A stretch of 12,387 nt of DNA, from NCBI GenBank assembly GCA_905202125.1, contig CAJKQX010000068.1:1-12387 (forward strand), in the 5' to 3' direction. A program made the translations under genes and the position numbers. How positions within the stretch are numbered: position 1 is the first letter of the stretch; each line of letters opens with the position of its first letter. The notes beneath the pieces are model-generated. The model had not been told where the DNA came from. It searched no databases and saw nothing but the letters and a program-made list of their open reading frames with translations. Of this stretch, positions 6,940-12,387 are shown piece after piece. This DNA comes from an uncultured Prevotella sp. (GTDB lineage: Bacteria; Bacteroidota; Bacteroidia; Bacteroidales; Bacteroidaceae).

Positions 6940-8463
6940 ATGAATAACAAAATGAAAAGAAACATGACAATACTATCAATTGCCGGAAGTCTGCTGATCT
7001 CTATGGCATCATGCAGCAGTCTGGACTCTATAGACAACGGAACTGTCGGCGATAATGACGGTAACGAGACTCCAACCGGATCCGTAGCAACCCTATACAC
7101 AACCACATCCGATGGTTTCAACGCCCTGAAGATGAGTAAATCTGCAATCATGACGGGTGTCAACATGGCTCCCACAACAATACAGATAGACCCGTCGCAA
7201 ACATTCCAGGAAATGGACGGTTTCGGTTTTGCGATAACATACAGCACGTGCTACAATCTGATGAAGATGTCGACCGAGGCTCGTTCGACATTCTTGAAAC
7301 AGACCTACTCCGTGAACGATGGCTACGGAGTGAGCTACGCGCGCATATCAATCGGATGCAACGATTTCTCAAGCACGGAATACACCTTGTGCGACGAGAA
7401 GGGACTTGAAAATTTCAGTCTGTACAAAGACGAGACAGACTACGTAATTCCTATTTTGAAAGAAATACTCGCCATCAACCCGGACGTGAAGATTATAGCC
7501 GCACCCTGGACATGTCCGAAATGGATGAAGGTAGACGACATCGAGAGCAAGACGCCGCACGACGCATGGACCGACGGCCATCTCAACCCCGACTATTATG
7601 GTCTGTATGCACAGTACTTTGTCAAATTTGTTCAGGAAATGAAGAAACAGGGCATCGACATATATGCCGTGAGCCCGCAGAACGAACCATTGAACAAGGC
7701 CAACTGCGCATCACTGTATATGCCCTGGCAGGAAGAGGCTCCGTTTGTGAAAGAACTTGCGAGCGCATTCAAACAGAACGGGATTGCCACCAAGATTTAT
7801 CTTTTCGATCATAACTACAACTATGACAATCTGGCCGACCAGGAGGACTATCCGGTAAAAATATACGATGCTCTCGGCAACGGTTTTGACGGTTCCGAGC
7901 TGGTTGTGGGCGCAGCATACCACGACTATGGCGGCAACAACAGCGAACTGACCGACATCTTCACAAAGGCTCCCGAAAAAGAGTTGATATTCTCCGAGAG
8001 CTCGATAGGAACATGGAACGATGGACGCAACCTGAGCACACGACTGTTGACCGACATGAAAAACATCACACTCGGCACAGTCAATCAGCAGTGCAAGGCC
8101 GTACTCGTATGGAATCTCATGCTCGACGAAAAGATGGGTCCTAACCTCGATGGAGGATGTCAGACCTGCTATGGCGCTGTGGACATCTACAACAACTACT
8201 CGGAGATAAAGCGCAACTCACATTATTATATTATTACCCACATGTCATCGGTAGTACGCACCGGAGCCACTCGCATCGGTACAACGCAGAGAAGCGTGAC
8301 CCAGAATCTGCTCTATTCGGCATTTGTCAACCCCGACGGAACAAAGGCTATCGTAATTATGAACAGCGGCGATGAGGCCAAGAATATCACAGTAAGCGAT
8401 GGCGCCAACTATTTCAAAGCAAACGTTCCCGCACAGGGAGTAGTATCATGTAACTGGAAATAA
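6940..8463 (+). CDS. GH30 glycoside hydrolase lipoprotein, likely endo-beta-1,6-glucanase
   Basis: This 507-residue enzyme has a signal peptide with lipobox SMASC (cysteine 25) followed by SSLDSID, so it is probably displayed on the cell surface. The GH30 (clan A) features appear in order: QTFQEMDGFGFAIT at the start of the barrel (residues about 87-100), YGVSYARISIGCNDFS, then IIAAPWTCPKWMK. The acid/base Glu249 is in SPQNEP and the nucleophile Glu353 is in LIFSESSIGTW. The short beta-sandwich at the C terminus ends near AQGVVSCNW. Motifs such as CYNLMKMS, DHNYNYDNLADQ and GGCQTCYGAVDI resemble, from memory, the GH30_3 beta-1,6-glucanase of B. thetaiotaomicron. The subfamily and substrate are therefore inferred, while membership of GH30 and its retaining mechanism are secure. 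An alternative start at 6952 would leave the signal peptide intact. The gene sits between susD and the binding-protein gene. Confidence 0.88.
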   Translation: MNNKMKRNMTILSIAGSLLISMASCSSLDSIDNGTVGDNDGNETPTGSVATLYTTTSDGFNALKMSKSAIMTGVNMAPTTIQIDPSQTFQEMDGFGFAITYSTCYNLMKMSTEARSTFLKQTYSVNDGYGVSYARISIGCNDFSSTEYTLCDEKGLENFSLYKDETDYVIPILKEILAINPDVKIIAAPWTCPKWMKVDDIESKTPHDAWTDGHLNPDYYGLYAQYFVKFVQEMKKQGIDIYAVSPQNEPLNKANCASLYMPWQEEAPFVKELASAFKQNGIATKIYLFDHNYNYDNLADQEDYPVKIYDALGNGFDGSELVVGAAYHDYGGNNSELTDIFTKAPEKELIFSESSIGTWNDGRNLSTRLLTDMKNITLGTVNQQCKAVLVWNLMLDEKMGPNLDGGCQTCYGAVDIYNNYSEIKRNSHYYIITHMSSVVRTGATRIGTTQRSVTQNLLYSAFVNPDGTKAIVIMNSGDEAKNITVSDGANYFKANVPAQGVVSCNWK

Positions 8464-8466
8464 ATT

Positions 8467-10476
8467 ATGAGACACATTATATCAAAATTGTTTTGTGTGC
8501 TGTGCGCCGTATGCGGACTCACAGCCTGCGTCGACAATGACTACCAAAGCATAGTGCAAGAAGGCGACCCCACCATTGTTGTTGCTGCCATAGATCCTGT
8601 GCAGATGGGTGACAAAATAGAATTCGCCGTGAACTGCTCGGACAAGAAAGGGACGGCACTGTCTACACTGAAGGCCGAACTCTGTTTCAGCGACGAGGTG
8701 GTGGCAGATACCATCATACGCACAAAGACGGAAGGTGATTATGCCGTCAGCCTCAACGTACCGTTCCTGCGCTATATCCCGAACGGAGATATCAAGGTGC
8801 GCCTCACGCTGCAAAATGTCACGACATCAAAGACAATCGTGGACGTAACAACACAAGCTGAACGTCCCCATTTCGACAATCTGATGTTTGTCGACGCCGA
8901 AGGTAACACTTATCCGATGTCAGAAGGCGACGACTACAACTACTCAGCAAACGTCAACATCACACATACCGGATTCAAAGGTCATTTCGCCACTGCCGAT
9001 AGCAAATGGATCTTCGGCAGCGATGGCAGTGAGATAACATTGGGCGGTACAGGCAACGTGGATTTCCAATCAGAGAATACGGGCGAAATAGAGGTGACAT
9101 TCAATGCTCGCGACTATACTTACGGCCCATGCGAGGAGATAAGCATCACGCCTCTGATGTTCACAGAGAGCGATAATGTGATCACCCGCAACATGGTCAA
9201 AGGTCGCATATACGCCATCGGTGGCATCGTTGCAGACGACTGGTTCATAGACAATGATTTCTTCGAAAAGAATGATGACAACACATACACATTCATTGCC
9301 ATAGACGGAGAATACACCTTGACGGCGTACAACAACTACAAGTTCATGCAGGTATTCGCCGGCAAGAAAGACGCTCCGGCCACACTGCAAGACGACGGTT
9401 CAGGTGCACTGTGGATAATCGGAAGCAACGGCATCAACAAGCCGCTCCTGTCTTCATCCAACAACAATGGCTGGTGGACTGGAACAGAGTGGGATCAGGC
9501 AATGGCTCAGATTCGACCGAAAGTGTATCAGATAACACTCACCGTAGGAGAACAACTCTCGGCATCTGACATAAATTTCAAGTTTTTCGGCCAACCCGAC
9601 TGGGGCACTGAGTTCAAGGGTGACGGCAGCGACCACAGCCTGACCTGCGACAGCGAAGTATTCGGTGTGGGTGACGGCAACGGTCACGACAATGGAAACG
9701 TATATCTGAAAGATGGTGTGACACTGAAGGACGGAGATACCTACGTCTTCACTGTCGACTTGACGGCGGGATGCGCCAATGGTAAGCTCTCTGTGAAGAA
9801 GAATGGTTCGGGAGGCGTACAGGAGTTGACTCTCGCCGACAAAGAACCGGTCGTTATGACAATCAAGAAAGGTACAAAATTCCAACTTGGCGGAGTGGTA
9901 AACGATGATTGGTTCGTGGACAACGATTTTCTCAAGAAAAATGCGGACGGCACATACACATTCCTGTGTGTCAGCGGCACATACGCCATAAAGGCTTACG
10001 CAACTCATAAGTACGTGCAGATATATCCCGCCAACGAAGACGGAACGGTGGCCACATTGCAAGCAGACGGAACGGGTAGTATATGGATTATCGGTTCGGA
10101 GTGTGTGAACAAACCGTTGCTCACATCGGCAAACAATGCCGGTTGGACTACAGAAATAGAGAACGACCAATGTCTGGCGCCTGTCGCAGCCAAGAAATAC
10201 CGCATCACACTCACCGTGGGCAAACAACTGTCGGCCTCCGACATCAATTTCAAATTCTTCGGACAGCCCACCTGGGGTATTGAGTTCAACGGACTGGGAG
10301 GCGACTACCACATCGATAGCGACAACGAGTGGTTCCGCGTGAATGCTGCCGACAGCGACAACGGCAATATATTCTTGAAAGATGGAGCGAAAATCAGCGA
10401 TGGCGACACCTTCGTATTCACAATCGATCTCACCAATGGCGTGAAAAACGGTGTACTGACTGTCGATAAGAAATAA
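8467..10476 (+). CDS. SusE/F-position surface glycan-binding lipoprotein with duplicated module
   Basis: This 669-residue protein has a signal peptide ending in lipobox GLTAC (cysteine 21) followed by acidic VDNDYQ, so it is likely a surface lipoprotein. Two Ig-like beta-sandwich segments are suggested at about 30-125 and 130-240. Two homologous modules follow, residues about 243-446 and 464-669. Both carry G-G-(I/V)-V-x-DDWF-(I/V)-DNDF, YTF, (L/I)WIIGS, NKPLL, QLSASDINFKFFGQP, GN(V/I)(Y/F)LKDG and DGDT-(Y/F)-VFT-(V/I)-DLT. It has no catalytic motif I recognise. Its position three bases after the GH30 stop and the general design match surface glycan-binding proteins that hold polymer for the endo-enzyme. 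It resembles DUF5121/DUF5125-type proteins of similar loci, though I cannot confirm which family. Glycan binding is inferred from context; the fold boundaries are estimates. Confidence 0.78.
   Translation: MRHIISKLFCVLCAVCGLTACVDNDYQSIVQEGDPTIVVAAIDPVQMGDKIEFAVNCSDKKGTALSTLKAELCFSDEVVADTIIRTKTEGDYAVSLNVPFLRYIPNGDIKVRLTLQNVTTSKTIVDVTTQAERPHFDNLMFVDAEGNTYPMSEGDDYNYSANVNITHTGFKGHFATADSKWIFGSDGSEITLGGTGNVDFQSENTGEIEVTFNARDYTYGPCEEISITPLMFTESDNVITRNMVKGRIYAIGGIVADDWFIDNDFFEKNDDNTYTFIAIDGEYTLTAYNNYKFMQVFAGKKDAPATLQDDGSGALWIIGSNGINKPLLSSSNNNGWWTGTEWDQAMAQIRPKVYQITLTVGEQLSASDINFKFFGQPDWGTEFKGDGSDHSLTCDSEVFGVGDGNGHDNGNVYLKDGVTLKDGDTYVFTVDLTAGCANGKLSVKKNGSGGVQELTLADKEPVVMTIKKGTKFQLGGVVNDDWFVDNDFLKKNADGTYTFLCVSGTYAIKAYATHKYVQIYPANEDGTVATLQADGTGSIWIIGSECVNKPLLTSANNAGWTTEIENDQCLAPVAAKKYRITLTVGKQLSASDINFKFFGQPTWGIEFNGLGGDYHIDSDNEWFRVNAADSDNGNIFLKDGAKISDGDTFVFTIDLTNGVKNGVLTVDKK
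9193..9804 (+). repeat. Binding-protein module, copy 1
   Basis: This encodes residues about 243-446 of the glycan-binding lipoprotein, the first of two tandem homologous modules. The DNA remains recognisably similar to copy 2, for example around 9568-9613 and 10228-10273, but synonymous and replacement changes show the duplication is not recent. This copy has the aromatic-rich stretch NNNGWWTGTEWDQ, which copy 2 partly lacks. Confidence 0.8.
9856..10476 (+). repeat. Binding-protein module, copy 2
   Basis: This encodes residues about 464-669, the second module, which ends the protein. It keeps the DDWFVDNDF, QLSASDINFKFFGQP and NIFLKDG blocks of copy 1. It replaces the WW-containing loop with NNAGWTTEIENDQ, so the two copies may differ in ligand contact. 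A short linker (about residues 447-463) joins them. Confidence 0.8.
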
Positions 10477-10618
10477 TGATTATAAACAGTTGGCGAAATT
10501 AACATCGGACTTCTGATGAAATAAGTACAAAGCCCCTACACAAAATCAGAACAAAAATACCGGGAAGTCAAACTCTGAACGGAATGGACTGAAACGAATT
10601 TCCCAACCCTTTTACATC
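10477..10618. other. Non-coding stretch before the terminator
   Basis: These 142 bases between the last PUL gene and the terminator would form a long 3' untranslated region. I see no ORF of note, no tRNA-like fold and no clear repeat; it is simply unexplained spacer. The rest of the 354-bp gap up to 10830 holds the terminator and the ansA promoter. Confidence 0.5.
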
Positions 10619-10665
10619 AAACGATACCACCCGGAAAATGTACGGATGGTATCGTTTTATTTATT
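10619..10665 (+). terminator. Rho-independent terminator of the PUL operon
   Basis: AAACGATACCA (10619-10629) pairs with TGGTATCGTTT (10647-10657), 11 base pairs. Beyond one mismatch the stem extends by CCG/CGG (10631-10633 with 10643-10645), leaving a nine-base loop. The stem runs into TTTTATTTATT on the plus strand, while the opposite strand has no good T-run. It lies about 140 bases after the binding-protein stop codon and should separate the operon from ansA. Confidence 0.88.
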
Positions 10666-10801
10666 GCATACCAACTAAGGAAACATCTTCGCGCAATATT
10701 CAGAACAAGCGAAAGGCATACTGAATAAATGACGTCAATATGCAAAAATAACCCGGAAACAAATCTATCGGCATATTCTTCCTTATTTCATAGTTTTGTT
10801 G

Positions 10802-10809
10802 TATCTTTG
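10802..10809 (+). promoter_or_regulatory. ansA -7 promoter element
   Basis: TATCTTTG is a perfect match to the Bacteroidota -7 consensus TAnnTTTG, 21 bases before the ATG at 10831. The -33 region (about 10777-10782, TCTTCC) is a poor match to TTTG. The predicted transcript start near 10816 lies downstream of the alternative in-frame start at 10729, so it supports the 10831 start. Confidence 0.6.
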
Positions 10810-10830
10810 CGGCAATATAAAGAAGCAATT

Positions 10831-11880
10831 ATGAGCACAACATCCAACACTCATTTCAACAAAGTTCTTTTGATTTACACAGGAGGTACCATCGGTATGG
10901 GCAGAAACTCCAAGACAGGAGCTCTCGAGCCGTTGGATTTCAATCATCTCGTAAACAAAATGCCGGAGTTTGCTTATATCAAGACGGAGGTGGACACTTA
11001 CCAATTCGACCATCCCATAGACTCAAGCGACATGTCGCCGACCGTATGGGCGCAACTGGTACGCATCATATCCCAAAACTATAATTCATACGACGGATTC
11101 GTAATATTACATGGCACAGACACAATGGCATACACGGCTTCAGCATTGTCGTATATGCTTGAGAATCTGACTAAACCTGTAATACTGACCGGCAGCCAGT
11201 TGCCAATGGGACAACTGCGTACCGATGGTCGTGAGAATCTGATAACAAGTATAGAATTGGCTGCTGCCGTAAATAAAGATGGCCGTGCCATCGTGCCCGA
11301 AGTGTGCATATATTTCGGAGGCCGACTACTCAGAGGCAACAGAAGTACCAAGCAGAATGCCGATGAATTCAGCGCTTTCGAAACATTCAATTATCCTCAC
11401 CTATGTGATGCCGGCGTTGAGTTCACGTTCCATTATCATCATATATTTCAACCCGATTTTACCAAACCTATGATACCACACACGGAGATGAATCCCAATG
11501 TAGTGGTATTCTCGCTGTTTCCGGGCATACAGGAAAACATTGTGAAACATGTGCTTCAAGCTCCGGAACTGAGAGGCATCGTGATGCGCAGTTATGGTAG
11601 TGGCAACGCGCCTCAACATGATTGGCTACTGCGCATACTCAAGGACGCCACCGACCGTGGAGTGACGATAATCAATATAAGCCAGTGCATCTCGGGATGC
11701 GTGGAGATGGACCGTTACGGCACGGGCTACCAGCTCAAAGAGGCCGGCGTGACAAGCGGATATGACAGTACGGTGGAAAGTGCGGTCACAAAATTGATGT
11801 TTCTTGAGGCCAGATACAACGACTACAATTTGACAAGGAAATATATGAACATGTCACTTTGTGGTGAAATTACCGTCTGA
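10831..11880 (+). CDS. ansA: Type I L-asparaginase
   Basis: This 349-residue enzyme hydrolyses L-asparagine to L-aspartate and ammonia. It has no signal peptide, so it should be cytoplasmic, like E. coli AnsA (338 residues). The first active-site signature, TGGTIGMG, gives the nucleophile Thr20. The second, HGTDTMAYTASALSYML, gives Thr96 and Asp97. Lys174 in GNRSTK corresponds to the conserved catalytic lysine. The C-terminal domain contains the conserved MRSYGSGNAP and ISQC stretches of the cytoplasmic class, where allosteric asparagine is bound in E. coli. I chose ATG 10831 over 10729, which would add 34 residues unlike the family and would lie upstream of the promoter. It follows the PUL terminator and has its own promoter, so it is probably a housekeeping or nitrogen gene unrelated to the PUL. 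The stop is TGA. Confidence 0.93.
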   Translation: MSTTSNTHFNKVLLIYTGGTIGMGRNSKTGALEPLDFNHLVNKMPEFAYIKTEVDTYQFDHPIDSSDMSPTVWAQLVRIISQNYNSYDGFVILHGTDTMAYTASALSYMLENLTKPVILTGSQLPMGQLRTDGRENLITSIELAAAVNKDGRAIVPEVCIYFGGRLLRGNRSTKQNADEFSAFETFNYPHLCDAGVEFTFHYHHIFQPDFTKPMIPHTEMNPNVVVFSLFPGIQENIVKHVLQAPELRGIVMRSYGSGNAPQHDWLLRILKDATDRGVTIINISQCISGCVEMDRYGTGYQLKEAGVTSGYDSTVESAVTKLMFLEARYNDYNLTRKYMNMSLCGEITV

Positions 11881-11903
11881 ATTCTCCTACATATCCGACG
11901 GTC

Positions 11904-11914
11904 ATTGTGACAAT
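11904..11914. other. Short inverted repeat between ansA and DUF3592 gene
   Basis: ATTGT-G-ACAAT is a perfect 5-bp inverted repeat in the 48-bp gap between the two genes. It is too short to be a terminator and has no T-run. It might be a protein-binding site or a chance occurrence. Confidence 0.25.
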
Positions 11915-11928
11915 ACTTATTGTATCTG

Positions 11929-12333
11929 ATGAAATACATTTATCTTCTCATGTTCATTGGTTGCATCACGTTTGCGGCCGGGTCATATGGTCTCTTTGAC
12001 TTGTATAACAAATACGACAAGATGGAACATACCGAGGGGACAGTAACATACCTGAAAACTGAAAAGACTTATCGACATCGGAAAATATACTACAAGCACA
12101 CGGCAATAATAGAATATTATACCGGGCGCTACAAGACGCGTACAAGCATGCAAGTGTATAACCCCTTCATTTCACAAGGCCAGGGCGTGACAGTATGGTT
12201 CAATCCACAACTCCCGGATGAGGTTGTGCTTCCGTCCGAACAAGGATTCGTTTGGAGTAGCTTGTGGATATTCAGCATCATTTGCCTATTCTTGGGATTT
12301 GTAACATCAAAAAATAAACATCATAAAAATTAA
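11929..12333 (+). CDS. DUF3592-family small membrane protein
   Basis: This 134-residue protein has a hydrophobic helix at each end, about residues 4-26 (YIYLLMFIGCITFAAG) and about 108-127 (SSLWIFSIICLFLGFV). Between them lies a polar beta-rich domain with EGTVTYLK, IIEYYTGRYKTRTS and GQGVTVWFNPQLPDEVVL. This is the pattern of DUF3592, a small extracytoplasmic beta domain flanked by membrane helices, whose function is unknown. The ATG at 11929 is preferred to an in-frame TTG nine bases earlier. It lies 48 bases after ansA on the same strand with no terminator between, so it may be co-transcribed with ansA. No functional link is implied. Confidence 0.75.
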   Translation: MKYIYLLMFIGCITFAAGSYGLFDLYNKYDKMEHTEGTVTYLKTEKTYRHRKIYYKHTAIIEYYTGRYKTRTSMQVYNPFISQGQGVTVWFNPQLPDEVVLPSEQGFVWSSLWIFSIICLFLGFVTSKNKHHKN

Positions 12334-12372
12334 ACCCAAATCGTCATTAGAGTTCATGGCTGTTTTGGAGAT

Positions 12373-12380
12373 TATATTTG
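12373..12380 (+). promoter_or_regulatory. Possible promoter for a gene beyond the right edge
   Basis: TATATTTG matches the -7 consensus TAnnTTTG perfectly and lies 40 bases after the DUF3592 gene stop. No good -33 element sits at the usual distance. The gene it would serve lies outside the window, so this is only suggestive. Confidence 0.3.
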
Positions 12381-12387
12381 TTGTATT

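Noticed and set aside
9454..10311. Long minus-strand open frame of 285 codons opposite the binding-protein gene
   Set aside because: It spans the duplicated module and has low-complexity, non-family sequence. It is a shadow of the plus-strand gene, which has clear lipoprotein and domain features.
10729..10830. Upstream start for ansA adding 34 residues
   Set aside because: The extra residues do not match type I asparaginases, and the perfect -7 element at 10802-10809 lies inside them.
1..12387. Phage, transposase, toxin-antitoxin or other defence genes
   Set aside because: All substantial genes are accounted for by the PUL, its regulator, ansA and DUF3592. No recombinase, transposase or defence motif was found.

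Overview
The window looks like a chromosomal segment of a gut-type Bacteroidales bacterium (Bacteroides, Prevotella or Muribaculaceae-like; the genus cannot be named from this sequence alone). The basis is a SusC/SusD pair, surface lipoproteins with short acidic stretches after the lipobox cysteine, a DUF6377-type regulator, and promoters that fit the Bacteroidota -7 consensus TAnnTTTG rather than the sigma-70 pattern.

Layout. Positions 1-441 hold no credible gene but carry unusual 22-bp-period repeats and several palindromes. Positions 442-2103 (minus strand) encode a membrane-anchored TPR/DUF6377 regulator, transcribed away from a four-gene plus-strand operon. That operon is susC (2421-5405), susD (5419-6909), a GH30 glycoside hydrolase lipoprotein (6940-8463) and a surface glycan-binding lipoprotein with a duplicated ~205-residue module (8467-10476). 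It ends at a strong rho-independent terminator (10619-10665). Next come a type I L-asparaginase (10831-11880) behind a perfect -7 element and a small DUF3592 membrane protein (11929-12333). A further -7-like element lies at the right edge.

The operon is a compact polysaccharide utilization locus. Surface GH30 would cut the polymer, the SusE/F-position lipoprotein and SusD would bind it, and SusC would import oligosaccharides. Gene order and GH30 sequence resemble, from memory, the Bacteroides thetaiotaomicron beta-1,6-glucan (fungal cell wall, pustulan) locus. Beta-1,6-glucan is therefore the leading but unproven substrate. The beta-glucosidase (GH3) expected for complete breakdown is not in the window.

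The most important anomaly is an in-frame amber codon (TAG, 2685-2687) at codon 89 of susC. It separates the signal peptide and N-terminal extension domain from the plug and barrel. The frame is intact on both sides, and the family's usual residue there is compatible with a CAG glutamine codon. The susC gene is thus a very recently broken allele, a sequencing error, or, less likely, a read-through gene. If real, it should disable import by an otherwise intact locus. I found no clear evidence of a wholly new system; the repeat cluster at 192-347 is the least explained element.
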